DNA of 47,753 bases. Origin: Acidobacteriaceae bacterium. GTDB lineage: Bacteria > Acidobacteriota > Terriglobia > Terriglobales > Acidobacteriaceae. The DNA lies in assembly GCA_027452245.1 (NCBI GenBank), contig DAIDGW010000020.1, forward strand, positions 1 through 47,753. The letters run 5' to 3'. Below, one piece after another: positions 14,167 through 23,418 of this stretch. The position numbers were made by a program, and so were the translations under genes. The notes below the pieces were generated by a model. That model worked only from the letters and a program-made list of their open reading frames with translations. It was not told the origin of the DNA and ran no database searches. Every line of letters begins with the position of its first letter. The stretch's first letter is position 1.

Positions 14167-15305
14167 CTGGGGAGCCCCGGAGGGCCGGACTTAGGAAGGA
14201 CAAGCTTTACTTTGCAGCCGCCCGTTTCGGCGCCCTCGATACGAAACTGGTGATGATCGCCGTAAATCTGCCGCAATCTTGTGCGAGTATTGCCGAGTCC
14301 AAATCCGTAGCGTTCCGGACTGGTGCCATTAATCAGGCCAGCTCCGTTATCGGCGACTTCAATTTCCAAGCAGCCATTTACGTTTAGAGCCGTAATGCGC
14401 AGCTCGCCGGGTGCGGCGGAGTTCGCAATTCCATGCTGGATCGCATTCTCCACGAGCGGCTGCAGGATCATGCTTGGAACCGAGGTCGATAGCACACTCG
14501 GGTCTACGCTCATGTGTACAGTCAAGCGATCATGAAAGCGTGCCTGTTGGATGTCAATGTAATTCTGGAGGAAGTCTAATTCTTCTTGCAGTGGAATCTT
14601 TTGGCAGCTACGCGTATCGAGTGATCTGCGCAACAGGTGGGCCAGTTGCATGGTCATTCGTTCCGCTGACGGTGGATCCTTCCGGGCAAGTGTGGCAATG
14701 GAATTCAGTGCGTTGAAGAGAAAATGCGGCTCCATCTGCGCACGAAGAGTTTGCAGTTGTGCTTGAGCAAGCTTGCCCTCAAGCTTGATGGACTCCTCCT
14801 CACGTGCGCGCAGAGTGCCGTAATATAGCACGATCTGGGCTACTGCGACGGTAACGAAATACCGGGGTAGATCCTGGAGCGCAAGGCTCGACAAGCGGAC
14901 ACGAAAGGGAGTCAAGATGTCGCTCCAACCGAAGTAGTCCATCGGGGCAAGGAGCAGCCACGAACTCACAACCATCATAATGATGCCCGCGGGGATATGG
15001 ACCATTAAAGATCTTTTCCAATGCTTCCCGAAAAATCCATGCTTCTGTGTGATGGCACAGATCACGGGTGTAAGCAGGACCCAGACATAAGCCTCCGCAA
15101 AATTCCACACGAGTACGTCGGCCCAACTGTACCCCTGCCGACGTAATGCAAGTATCGCGAACGAGCCCGCTGAATCGAGAAGCGCGTAAATCGTCCAGAA
15201 CGCAAGACTCACGGCCCAAATTTGCCACTGCCACAAGGAAAACAGAAAGCGGTTTGCTGTCTGCATTTTGGACGCATAAATTGAGCGTGCAGCGCCTGCA
15301 TTCAT
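14163..15305 (-). CDS. LytS/YehU-like membrane sensor histidine kinase
   Basis: A 380-residue protein. Four transmembrane segments lie in the first 180 residues (around WQIWAVSLAFWTIYALL, AYVWVLLTPVICAI, IPAGIIMMVVSSWLLLA and FVTVAVAQIVLYYG). The His_kinase domain (PF06580 type) has LRAQMEPHFLFNALNSIATL with the phosphorylated histidine, followed by the N-box LVENAIQHG, ADNGAGL and GLGNTRTRL of the ATPase. The start at 15305 is chosen because it overlaps the esterase stop as ATGA; 15335 would be ten codons longer. Signal input is unknown and there is no periplasmic domain of note, so it may sense the membrane or the co-encoded esterase's product. Confidence 0.9.
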   Translation of the reverse strand: MNAGAARSIYASKMQTANRFLFSLWQWQIWAVSLAFWTIYALLDSAGSFAILALRRQGYSWADVLVWNFAEAYVWVLLTPVICAITQKHGFFGKHWKRSLMVHIPAGIIMMVVSSWLLLAPMDYFGWSDILTPFRVRLSSLALQDLPRYFVTVAVAQIVLYYGTLRAREEESIKLEGKLAQAQLQTLRAQMEPHFLFNALNSIATLARKDPPSAERMTMQLAHLLRRSLDTRSCQKIPLQEELDFLQNYIDIQQARFHDRLTVHMSVDPSVLSTSVPSMILQPLVENAIQHGIANSAAPGELRITALNVNGCLEIEVADNGAGLINGTSPERYGFGLGNTRTRLRQIYGDHHQFRIEGAETGGCKVKLVLPKSGPPGLPS

Positions 15306-16033
15306 GGCAGTGTGTGTTGGATCATGAACTTCCACGAATCTTCCTGCACCTGGCTAAAACTCTTGCTGTAATTGTGATGCTGCTGCGGAATTTCCCTGTA
15401 GTGCACGGGAAAGCCGTTTTCGAGAAGGACATCTCGCGTGCGTTCGGCCTGTGCCACGGTAAACCACTCATCCTGATCGCCGATGTACATGGCTATTGGC
15501 GTCTTGCGCTGTGCACGTTTGACGATCCAGTCATAATCGGGCGTTACGATTCCCGCCAGCACCGTTGCGGCGCTGAAGTAAGTCGAATCCATTGTGGCAG
15601 CATCGAATGTTGCAAACCCTCCCGCAGAATACCCGAATATGTACACTCGTTTCCCATCAATATTGCGCTGTCTTTTCGCGTCAGTGATAAAGGCGGGGAA
15701 AAGTTCTGGAATTCTCTTCTCCAGTTTGGTCCCTAATGGCAGGGACGGAGCGAGCAGGATTATTTTTTTCCTGGTCGCCATATCTTGCCACAACCGGAGG
15801 AAATTGAGCCCATCGCCGCCGCCACCATGGACGAGAAATAGCAGGGGCAATGCGTGGTTCGGGTCCGCAGGTATGGACAGGAAATACTCGTAATCTGACC
15901 CAGCGAATGTAAGTGTCCTCCTCTCAACGGAAGTCTTCGCCTGGGCAGTCTTACGCTCACAGCCCGGACTTCCGAAGAGAAGCATTGCCAGCACGCTAAC
16001 CGCGAGTGTGGGACCTAGCATGCGCTTGCACAT
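15302..16033 (-). CDS. Secreted lipoprotein esterase (feruloyl-esterase/PHB-depolymerase-like alpha/beta hydrolase)
   Basis: A 243-residue protein with a lipoprotein signal (hydrophobic LAVSVLAMLLFGSPGC; the cysteine is the likely lipid site). The hydrolase fold shows LPLLFLVHGGGGDGLNFL (oxyanion region), the nucleophile elbow GYSAGG, an acidic residue in IGDQDEW and a histidine in PQQHHNYSKS. These fit the catalytic triad of polyhydroxybutyrate-depolymerase or feruloyl-esterase-like enzymes, which cleave ester bonds outside the cytoplasm. It is the first gene of a coupled three-gene operon with the sensor kinase and regulator, an unusual partnership. The substrate is not determinable from sequence. 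Confidence 0.82.
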   Translation of the reverse strand: MCKRMLGPTLAVSVLAMLLFGSPGCERKTAQAKTSVERRTLTFAGSDYEYFLSIPADPNHALPLLFLVHGGGGDGLNFLRLWQDMATRKKIILLAPSLPLGTKLEKRIPELFPAFITDAKRQRNIDGKRVYIFGYSAGGFATFDAATMDSTYFSAATVLAGIVTPDYDWIVKRAQRKTPIAMYIGDQDEWFTVAQAERTRDVLLENGFPVHYREIPQQHHNYSKSFSQVQEDSWKFMIQHTLP

Positions 16034-17046
16034 TGATCATCTCAGCCGAGCACTATACGACCGATGCTCACCGTGTCGCAAACGGCTACAGGTCAGTCGA
16101 GTCCATCGGAGCAACAATTGTGGCACAGAGATCGAGACCCCGTCGACGCAATTCAGCCTGAAAGAGCGGCGGCTCATGCTGCAAAGTTGGAGCTCTGCAT
16201 CATCCGAGGATCAGCACTTGTGAGAAGCGTTGCTATAGTCCGCAATGGGGTGCTCACACCGTTGAAGAGGTTCAGGGTTAGGAAAAAGTCCAACGTAAGA
16301 AGTTGTCAAATAAGACGCTTGTCAAGGTCCAGGCGTTGCTCATGGTGAGTATTGTCGCGACTGCAATTAAATTCAGGATGCGGTGGGCTCGTCGAATCAC
16401 CCAATCGTTGATGATCGTCGGCTCGGTCTCTATGCAGAAGACCTCGCGCAGTTCGCGCGCACTCGGCTCGGGATCCTGATAGATATCCGGTGGGCTGGCC
16501 GGTAAAACGTTGATTGTTGCTGCGGCAGATATCCCTATTCCACGTACGGATTCGCGGCTTCGCAACTGGTGATCGGCTTCCGTCGACGACTATTCATATT
16601 CTTCCATGCGCCTCGAACTCGCGGAAAAAGCCAGGCGCTTCTCTTGATCCAAGCGCATAGCCCGGCTGCCTCCTCCCAGATGGTTTCCTGCGTGCCGGAA
16701 CATTATCCCTGCGTGCCGGAACATTATCAAAGAGTTTCAACACACATAAGCGACAAGTCCGCTTTTTTGACCAATTCTTGTTCGGATGGTTCCCTTTACT
16801 GCCGGTTGGTCTACATGGGTAACTGCGGGAAGCCCATCTGTGCACAGCTCGTTCAAATGGTATTTCGTGTGGTCGTCCTGAATATTTGAAAGTGTATGAA
16901 GATCCAAGACGCCGCTGGTGCATTTGCGATCAGATTGTCCAAGGCAATAGCACAGGTAGTCGAGGACCGGATGGTCAAGCTTTTTTCCTGGGTGCCGATA
17001 TATGAGGAAGGAGTTCTGAAATTATAAAGATAGGAGGAAATCAAGG
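16034..17046. other. Gene-poor stretch with IS-like repeat
   Basis: About 1 kb without a convincing gene. One minus-strand open frame at 16278-16565 encodes 95 residues with a hydrophobic C-terminal part (ILNLIAVATILTM) but has no recognisable family or ribosome-binding site. A perfect tandem repeat lies at 16687-16728. A purine-rich leader with AGGAGG precedes the small gene at 17047. Confidence 0.5.
16687..16728. repeat. Perfect tandem 21-bp repeat, IS21-end-like
   Basis: Two identical 21-bp units beginning CCTGCGTGCCGGAACATTAT lie head to tail at 16687-16707 and 16708-16728. Multiple short terminal repeats of this type occur at ends of IS21-family elements, where the transposase binds. 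No istA or istB gene remains nearby, so this would be a leftover end. The IS family call is from general resemblance only. Confidence 0.55.
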
Positions 17047-17334
17047 ATGACCAGTTCGATAAACAATTCAATGCAGATCAAAATAGGCAACATGCACCCA
17101 ATCGAACAATCGTCACATAGTGTCAAGTTGGAGCGTGGAGGAACAGAGTCGCAAGCTTCGTCCACCAGCAGTGCCGTGTCAGACACCGTGAGCATCAGCA
17201 GTGCCGCCACGGCGGCGCTGCAAGAAGCTACTGAAACTCAAACGCAGACGGCACAGGAGGCCAGAAGCGGAGACATGCAGGCTCAGAGACTGCTCGCCAA
17301 GGAGCAGGTGGCAGCAAAGGCAGCCGAGCGCTAG
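17047..17334 (+). CDS. Small Ser/Thr/Ala-rich protein of unknown function
   Basis: A 95-residue protein preceded by AGGAGG (17032-17037) and AAGGA. The N-terminal half is polar and low in complexity. The second half, SDTVSISSAATAALQEATET, leads into AQEARSGDMQAQRLLAKEQV, an amphipathic helical stretch. It has no signal peptide, no cysteine and no membrane segment. The S-D-T-V-x-I-S-x-A-A pattern recalls short motifs in flagellar or secretion-associated small proteins such as FlgM-like tails, but this is too weak to name it. It stands alone between two minus-strand operons. Confidence 0.55.
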   Translation: MTSSINNSMQIKIGNMHPIEQSSHSVKLERGGTESQASSTSSAVSDTVSISSAATAALQEATETQTQTAQEARSGDMQAQRLLAKEQVAAKAAER

Positions 17335-17488
17335 TACTTGAAATTGGCCGTCGGACTTCCAAACACGAAGAGGAGTAACACCCAACTTTGTCGGGCCTTG
17401 CTCGTACAAAACCAGTATGGCTGATTGTGTGCAAAAGCAGGCAGCGAGAACTCCGTCCAACTCGGAGACTCGCGCATGGCGGAATGCT

Positions 17489-17983
17489 TTAGCTTGAGTG
17501 TGTGAACAAGACGGATCGGGAACGAATTTGGTTCTCCATCTCTCTGACGATCTTACGCGCTTGCTCAACCACGGTTAATTGTGTCTGACCAGGCACCGCC
17601 CTGAATCCGATCCCGACTGTTCCGATGACATTCCCCGAGGGGTCGTGCAGCGGGAGGGAGACGTCAAAGCCGTCCCTTTCCCGTTCCACAAAGGGCTTTC
17701 CAGTCCGTAGAGGCTCTGAGTCATTCTTCTCGCACGGCTCACCAATGTCGCTCTTGTCCGTTGACGCGATTCCTCTGCAGCCGCTGGAAGTCAGGGCCGA
17801 GATTCCGATCTCATCGACTTCCGGATGTGCTGTGCGGGTTCTTTCGACAAGGTCTTGCGCAAATATCTTGTCGTGATGAGGATCCTTCTGGAAACCAGCA
17901 AAAACCGGCCGGCCATTTGCGGATAAGAGGATCCCGAGAACCGTTATCGCCACTAAAGTGCGAGTTTGTGAGGTGGCATTCAT
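17489..17983 (-). CDS. Secreted Cache/PAS-like sensory-domain protein
   Basis: A 164-residue protein with a signal peptide (LVAITVLGILLSANGRPVFA). The mature part ends with VSLPLHDPSGNVIGTVGIGF, a hallmark of the last strands of single Cache or PAS-like ligand-binding domains. Two cysteines (SSGCRGIAS and GEPCEKND) may form a disulfide. No kinase, cyclase or chemotaxis domain is attached, so this is a free periplasmic sensory domain, perhaps a ligand-binding partner of a membrane receptor elsewhere. The C-terminus is a helix (VVEQARKIVREMENQIRSRS). It is a single gene between the small protein at 17047 and the divergent HAF-repeat gene. Confidence 0.68.
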   Translation of the reverse strand: MNATSQTRTLVAITVLGILLSANGRPVFAGFQKDPHHDKIFAQDLVERTRTAHPEVDEIGISALTSSGCRGIASTDKSDIGEPCEKNDSEPLRTGKPFVERERDGFDVSLPLHDPSGNVIGTVGIGFRAVPGQTQLTVVEQARKIVREMENQIRSRSVLFTHSS

Positions 17984-18230
17984 GGAGATTGCTCCTTTCT
18001 AGAGCGGCATACTAGCCCCGCGAACTGAAAGTAACCTGAAGGCATTCGCTCGGTTTGCCCTGATGCTTACATTCATGCGTGTGGTAGAGAAGAAGACTGC
18101 TGCTCCGCAGCATGCAAGGATTACTAGATCGTAGCTCGCAAAGCGGACATTACATGCTATCCATAATGCAATTTTCTTCACCTTGACCGAATCCTGGAAT
18201 AGCGGCAAACTTGGCCCTGCAAGAGGAAAT

Positions 18231-19271
18231 ATGCGGACATTCTCCACCATCATGCTGATTGCCCTTTGCCTGTTCCCATTCCCACTGCTCTATGCCCAGT
18301 CCTATACGATCACGAATCTTCAAAGTTTGGGCGGTGATCCTCCGAACAGTACAGCCAATGGGATCAATGATGCGGGCGAAGTGGTAGGCTCGTCTAACAT
18401 CTCCACGGCAGGGAACCAGGTCATCGACGCCTTCACTTGGACTGTGGCTGGTGGGATGCACGATCTTGGCATCGGTCCGGGCGTGTCCACCTCCGTCAAC
18501 AGTCGGGGCAACGTAGTTGGCTCCTTCGGCACAACCACCATAAGCGCATTTATTTGGAATCGGACCGGAGGTTTCGAAGATCTCGGTTCTTTGGGTGGCA
18601 ATGCGGCCACGGCAACGAAGGTTAATACCTCCGGCGAAGTTGTCGGGTATTCGTTAATTGACCCGAGAGACAACCACACATGGCATGCGTTCCTCTGGAC
18701 CCGAAACAATGGCATGGTAGATCTAGGGAATGACGGCGGCAATTACGCGTGGGCGAACGATGTCAATGATGCTGGTCAGATTGTGGGCTCCTCAACGATT
18801 GCGGGCGATAAGATCACTCGCGCAGTGCTCTGGATCGTTCCTGGAGTATTACAAGACCTCGGCACGCTGGGTGGCACAGATGCCAGTGCGAACGCAATCA
18901 ACAACTCGGGAACAATCGTCGGCAATGCTTGTCTGGCAGGAGACCAGCAGCGGCATGCGTTCTTGTGGACGGAACTAGAAGGGATGGAAGACTTGGGAAC
19001 GCTGGGGGGAGCGTTTTCAAACGCGGTTGCGATTAATAACGAGAATCAAGTTGTAGGATGGACGACCACCGCAAGCGGCGAAACCGTCGCTTTTATCTGG
19101 GAACAAGGGAAAGGAATGCGGAACCTGAACGACGAGATTCCCGCTGGATCAGGGTGGGTACTTACCCGCGCTGTAAACATAAATGACGCTGGCGAAATTA
19201 TTGGTGGAGGGTATCTTCACAACCAGCGTTGGCCCTACCTCCTCACTCCGAAGTCGGACTCCCCTCAGTAG
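18231..19271 (+). CDS. Secreted HAF-repeat protein
   Basis: A 346-residue protein with a signal peptide (TIMLIALCLFPFPLLYAQ). At least six repeats of about 45-50 residues follow, each built from an (A)xxINxxGxVVG half and an AFLWTxxxGMxDLGTLGG half; NINDAGEIIGGG closes the series. This is the probable extracellular HAF family, named for its H-A-F motif (HAFLWT occurs twice here, and AFTWT and AFIWN are variants). The fold is predicted to be a beta-propeller and no catalytic role is known. AAGAGGA precedes the ATG at 18231; an upstream in-frame start at 18183 would spoil the signal peptide. Confidence 0.85.
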   Translation: MRTFSTIMLIALCLFPFPLLYAQSYTITNLQSLGGDPPNSTANGINDAGEVVGSSNISTAGNQVIDAFTWTVAGGMHDLGIGPGVSTSVNSRGNVVGSFGTTTISAFIWNRTGGFEDLGSLGGNAATATKVNTSGEVVGYSLIDPRDNHTWHAFLWTRNNGMVDLGNDGGNYAWANDVNDAGQIVGSSTIAGDKITRAVLWIVPGVLQDLGTLGGTDASANAINNSGTIVGNACLAGDQQRHAFLWTELEGMEDLGTLGGAFSNAVAINNENQVVGWTTTASGETVAFIWEQGKGMRNLNDEIPAGSGWVLTRAVNINDAGEIIGGGYLHNQRWPYLLTPKSDSPQ

Positions 19272-19343
19272 CAAAAGCTACGAGCCAGAAGCCAGTACGT
19301 TCTGTTTATCTGAAGGCACTGAGGCGCTTGCGTCGTATTAATA

Positions 19344-20387
19344 TCACTGTGCATAGATCAACAGACGAAACGTGCCAGGAATGGCCGCAGGACGCGCATG
19401 CTTAGCATCTGGAGCAGGCTTGGCAAATGTCGCCGTATCCACTAACAGGTGGTTCAACTTAGAATCGAAGCCCATCGTTTTCGCGCCAAACTCGGTCCTC
19501 ACCCTGCCCATTTCGCTATAGCGTTCGGGAGAGTCTTCATGAAAGACGTGAATCCATCCAGCGCGTGTGGAGACGAAAACACGACCGCTTTCAGCATCGT
19601 ACACAGCCGCATCGGCACCGTCGCTAATGGAAAATTCCTTGAGTATTTTACCGCTGTCCGCGTTCATGACGGTCAACATAGCGGGTTCGCGGCTGGCGAT
19701 AAACAATCGTCGGTGCTCGCGATCCATGGCGATAGCGGTCGGCCCTCCGGCCGGTGCGATCGGCCAGCGGGATTCTATTTTTAGCTTTCTTGCGTCTATC
19801 GCCAATACTTCGCCTTTATCTTCCAGGTTGTTGTAGATCATGCCCCGCCCGTCCGCTACCGCATATTCGGGGCTTCCGCCCAGTTCAATAGTTCCAACAA
19901 CTTTTCCAGTGGCGGGATCCAATACAGTTGAGTTGTGGCTATCGCCATTGAACGAAAATATTCGTCTGGACGCTTGATCGTAAATCACGCAGTCGGCGTC
20001 GTCGGCGGCGCCGACAGCGTCAAGGGTCTTTAGAGACTTGAGATCAAACACGATGATCTTTCCCTGTTCGCCATCTGTGATGAATCCCCGGCCTAGGTCC
20101 GGAACAACAGCAATTCCGTGGCTCCGCTTGAGCCCGGAGATCTTTCCTTCCAAAACACCCGTGTCCGCATTCACCACAAGTACTTCGGTACCATGCGACA
20201 CATAAGCACGGCGAGATCCTGGGTCGACAAAAATGTAGTCAAAATATTCGTGCCCATCGGGTGCAGTTCCGAAGGCATACGTGTGAATGAGGTGATAGCT
20301 GGTGGTGGATTGCCCCCAAAGGCTGCCTAGAGCGATGAACGCCACTGCCACAATGAGAAGAGAGCGAATGGACAACCTTGATTTCAT
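19344..20387 (-). CDS. Secreted YncE-like beta-propeller protein, paralog A
   Basis: A 347-residue protein with a signal peptide (SLLIVAVAFIALGSLWGQ). Repeats of about 40-45 residues carry RRAYVSHGTEVLVVNADTG, IIVFDLKSLKTLD, GKVVGTIELGG and RRLFIASREPAMLTVMNADS, as in YncE-like seven-bladed propellers. No catalytic residues are evident; family members bind DNA, peptides or cofactors and many are uncharacterised. The blade motifs, especially the first (RR-YVSHGT-V-V), are shared with the gene at 40371, and 46042 is a more distant relative. It is divergent from the acyl-CoA ligase gene, with a 250-bp region between. Confidence 0.85.
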   Translation of the reverse strand: MKSRLSIRSLLIVAVAFIALGSLWGQSTTSYHLIHTYAFGTAPDGHEYFDYIFVDPGSRRAYVSHGTEVLVVNADTGVLEGKISGLKRSHGIAVVPDLGRGFITDGEQGKIIVFDLKSLKTLDAVGAADDADCVIYDQASRRIFSFNGDSHNSTVLDPATGKVVGTIELGGSPEYAVADGRGMIYNNLEDKGEVLAIDARKLKIESRWPIAPAGGPTAIAMDREHRRLFIASREPAMLTVMNADSGKILKEFSISDGADAAVYDAESGRVFVSTRAGWIHVFHEDSPERYSEMGRVRTEFGAKTMGFDSKLNHLLVDTATFAKPAPDAKHARPAAIPGTFRLLIYAQ

Positions 20388-20639
20388 ACAACTCCTCTCG
20401 AAACCACCATCGATTTCAAACCGAAATCCGCTTGTTCACTTGTGGTCCAATCTACTATTCAGCCAAGCAATAATATGCGGCGCATCTGAAGATTGGCTGA
20501 AGGCGCAAATTTTCTTCCACGAACTGTCTATTTATTGGATGCTGCCATCCTTCTAATATTCGCAAGCCGTGCCACTTCTTGATCGCCAACAAGATCGCCT
20601 TACTGGACAATGTGGCGGATACGCCGTACTCTGCGGATG

Positions 20640-22175
20640 ATGAGCCAAGGCGTCCCGTCTCCATTGGTCTATCGCGCGTATCGACACGGTGAGCGAATAG
20701 CAATCGTCGATCCCCGAGGAACTTATTCGTACAAAGATTTACTTGATTCATCTTCGCTTGTTGCGTCGAAGCTGCTAGAAAATGGAGAAGACCTTTCGGA
20801 ATCGCGAATAGCATTCTCCATACCGCCGGGATTTCCGTGGGCAGCGGTGCAATGGGGTGTATGGCGCGCCGGCGGAGTCGCCGTGCCTTTGCCGCTCAAC
20901 GCCCCGAGTCGTGAGCTGGAATATTTGGTTGATGATTGCGGGGCATCAACACTCATCTACGATGTGCACACCACTCCGATAATGGCGTCCATCGCCAAAG
21001 CTCGTGGTATTCATGCCTTGTCGTGTGACCAGCTATTCAGTTCCAGATCTGCAGAATCAAGAAAAATGCAGAAAGAAATAACTGCGGATCGGCGCGCCAT
21101 GATTTTGTATACCAGCGGCACCACCAGCTTGCCGAAGGGGGTAGTCACAACCCATGCCAACATTGCGGCGCAGATTGGGAGTCTAGTTGAGGCATGGGAG
21201 TGGTCTTCGGATGATCGTGTCCTACTGTGCCTGCCCTTACATCATGTGCACGGAATCGTGAACGTGGTTGCTTGTGCGCTTTGGACGGGAGCCTCATGTT
21301 TCATGCTGCCACGGTTTGACGCTACAGCGGTGTGGCAATGCATCGCAGATGGTGCGGTAAACTTGCTGATGGCGGTACCGACGGTTTATGCAAAACTCAT
21401 TGCTGTATGGGAAGCTGCTTCACGCGAGCGCCAAGCACAGTTAAGTCTGGCCTGTACCAAGCTGCGTCTTATGGTGTCAGGGTCTGCCGCGCTGCCCGTG
21501 AGCACACTCCAGCGGTGGAAAGAAATCAGTGGCCACACCCTCCTGGAGCGCTATGGCATGACCGAAATCGGCATGGCGCTGTCCAATCCGTTACATGGAG
21601 AACGGGTTCCGGGAACTGTCGGGAGGCCGCTACCGGGCGTTGAGGTTCGACTGATGGGGGAAAGCGGTACACCTGTTGCTGCAGGGCAAGCGGGTGAGAT
21701 CGAAGTACGAGGTCCTGGAGTTTTTTTAGAATACTGGGGCAAAGCTAATGTAACAAGCGCCGCCTTCCGTGATGGTTGGTTTCATACAGGCGACACAGCT
21801 ATCGTTGAGAATGGCTTATACCGTATCCTCGGTCGAACGAGCATTGACATTCTGAAGACCGGCGGCCATAAGGTATCGGCACTGGAAATCGAAGAAGCCT
21901 TACGCGAACATCCCGCTATAGCAGAGTGTGCCGTAGTTGGCATCCCAGATGAAGAATGGGGCGAACGAGTTGCCGCAGCGCTGGTCTTGAAGAGTCGCGA
22001 TAGTCTGGATCTGTCTTCTCTGCGGAATTGGGCAAGGAACTCGCTGGCTACCCACAAATTGCCTTCGCGACTTGTGGTGCTGGATGCTCTTCCCCGCAAT
22101 GCAGTCGGGAAAGTGATCAAATCCTCCCTCGTGCCGTTGTTCCAAAATGCCGGTGCAAATGACTCAGTCCCTTAG
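20640..22175 (+). CDS. Malonyl-CoA-synthetase-like AMP-forming acyl-CoA ligase
   Basis: A protein of about 511 residues of the ANL superfamily. The ATP motif is ILYTSGTTSLPKG; later motifs are ERYGMTEIG, GWFHTGD, the hinge RTSIDILKTGGHKVSALEIE and the catalytic lysine region NAVGKVIKS. The combination of D-I-L-K-T-G-G-H/Y-K-V-S-A-L-E with short length is typical of MatB/ACSF3 malonyl-CoA synthetases; methylmalonate or a related short dicarboxylate is possible. It is cytosolic. It is convergent with the amidohydrolase gene, 46 bp apart. Several starts exist between 20610 and 20640 and none has a good ribosome-binding site, so the N-terminus is uncertain. Confidence 0.85.
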   Translation: MSQGVPSPLVYRAYRHGERIAIVDPRGTYSYKDLLDSSSLVASKLLENGEDLSESRIAFSIPPGFPWAAVQWGVWRAGGVAVPLPLNAPSRELEYLVDDCGASTLIYDVHTTPIMASIAKARGIHALSCDQLFSSRSAESRKMQKEITADRRAMILYTSGTTSLPKGVVTTHANIAAQIGSLVEAWEWSSDDRVLLCLPLHHVHGIVNVVACALWTGASCFMLPRFDATAVWQCIADGAVNLLMAVPTVYAKLIAVWEAASRERQAQLSLACTKLRLMVSGSAALPVSTLQRWKEISGHTLLERYGMTEIGMALSNPLHGERVPGTVGRPLPGVEVRLMGESGTPVAAGQAGEIEVRGPGVFLEYWGKANVTSAAFRDGWFHTGDTAIVENGLYRILGRTSIDILKTGGHKVSALEIEEALREHPAIAECAVVGIPDEEWGERVAAALVLKSRDSLDLSSLRNWARNSLATHKLPSRLVVLDALPRNAVGKVIKSSLVPLFQNAGANDSVP

Positions 22176-22221
22176 AACCTGGAGAGAGTTTGCGAATTTG
22201 AATTCTGGCGTTTCGGCAGCA

Positions 22222-23349
22222 CTAGGTTGAACTTTGCAGCTTCAATATTCGCTCCGCATTACCCCCAAGAATCATCTGTCGTTCGGCAGTTGTTAGCTCG
22301 ACCTGGTCGAGGAACCGCACTGGCTGATCGTAGCCCATCGTAAAGCAGTAATCACTGCCAATCATGACGCGGTCAGCGCCAACTTCCTTAATGATCAACT
22401 CCGTTACCGACTTCGAATGCGTAATGGTGTCGTAAGTAAAACGTTTGAGATATTCGCTGGGAGCTTGCGGCAGATGCTTGAGCTCGCTCTTCACTTTCCA
22501 GCCCTGGTCAATGCGTCCTGTCAATATAGGCAGCACGCCACCACCATGCGGTAAGCAGATTTGAAGTTTGGGATGGCGATCGAGAACACCGCCGAAGATA
22601 AGATGACAGGCAGCGATTGCGGTGTCCACGGGATTGCCCACCAAATTAAACAGAAAATAGGGCTGAAGACGCGCGCCCTGGATGTCGACGGGGTGCAGAA
22701 ATACGGGAAGGCCTCTTCTTTCAACTTCTGCCAGCACAGGTTCAAATAGCGGATCATCAAGGTCGCGCTGCGCAATATTTGTCCCGAGATAGACGCCGCA
22801 CATGCCTGGCAGTTTGCACGCTCGCTCAAGTTCGCGCAGAGACCGGTCGGGGTAGAGCATCGGCAACGTCAAAAACGACATCAACCTTGCTGGATACTCC
22901 CGGTGTGCCTCAGCTGCCGCGTCGTTCCAGGCGCTTGCAAGTTTGGTGGACAGCTCTGCATCTCCCCAGTACAACATCGGAGCTGTAAGAGAAATCACCT
23001 GTAATCCAACTCCCTGAGCGTCCATGTCTGCAATGCGTGCTTTCAAATCGATGAATTTGTCAGGCAAAGGTCCGTTCCCGCCAGCGGGAGTTTTGATGAA
23101 CCAGCCTTTGTCGGTCGTGCGATATGCGGCGTCGAACTTCTTGCCGTCCGTGGCCACGATGTCAAGAAAAGAACGGGGAAAATAATGAGCGTGAATATCA
23201 ATGACGCGGGTATTGGCAGAACGTGAATTCGAGTTTTGAGCGGTGCCATCTGTGGAGGTGCCGAAGGCCAAGGCCGCTGCAGTTGTTAATCCTGCTTGTA
23301 TCGCCCGCCTTCGGGAGATTCCCGTTACAACTGAATGCTCTTTGGTCAT
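22222..23349 (-). CDS. Tat-exported amidohydrolase-2 family hydrolase/decarboxylase
   Basis: A 375-residue protein. The N-terminus has the twin-arginine motif SRRRAIQAG and an alanine-rich hydrophobic stretch. The TIM-barrel domain shows the metal motif VIDIHAHYFP (HxH), GLPVFLHPVDIQG, LQICLPHGGGVLP and VMIGSDYCF (metal aspartate), as in the ACMSD / gamma-resorcylate decarboxylase group. These enzymes remove a carboxyl group from aromatic or vinylogous acids or hydrolyse related bonds. It follows the TonB receptor and Kelch genes in the same direction with short gaps, so its substrate may be a compound taken up by that receptor. Which reaction it catalyses is open. Confidence 0.85.
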   Translation of the reverse strand: MTKEHSVVTGISRRRAIQAGLTTAAALAFGTSTDGTAQNSNSRSANTRVIDIHAHYFPRSFLDIVATDGKKFDAAYRTTDKGWFIKTPAGGNGPLPDKFIDLKARIADMDAQGVGLQVISLTAPMLYWGDAELSTKLASAWNDAAAEAHREYPARLMSFLTLPMLYPDRSLRELERACKLPGMCGVYLGTNIAQRDLDDPLFEPVLAEVERRGLPVFLHPVDIQGARLQPYFLFNLVGNPVDTAIAACHLIFGGVLDRHPKLQICLPHGGGVLPILTGRIDQGWKVKSELKHLPQAPSEYLKRFTYDTITHSKSVTELIIKEVGADRVMIGSDYCFTMGYDQPVRFLDQVELTTAERQMILGGNAERILKLQSST

Positions 23350-23418
23350 GTTTAAGACTTACCCCGTTTCATAATCAGTCAAATGTGGTCTCGCGAGCAG
23401 CATTGATCATGGACAAGC

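Noticed and set aside
16278-16565. Minus-strand 95-codon frame in the gap upstream of the small gene at 17047
   Set aside because: No ribosome-binding site or family; kept only as a note in the gap description.
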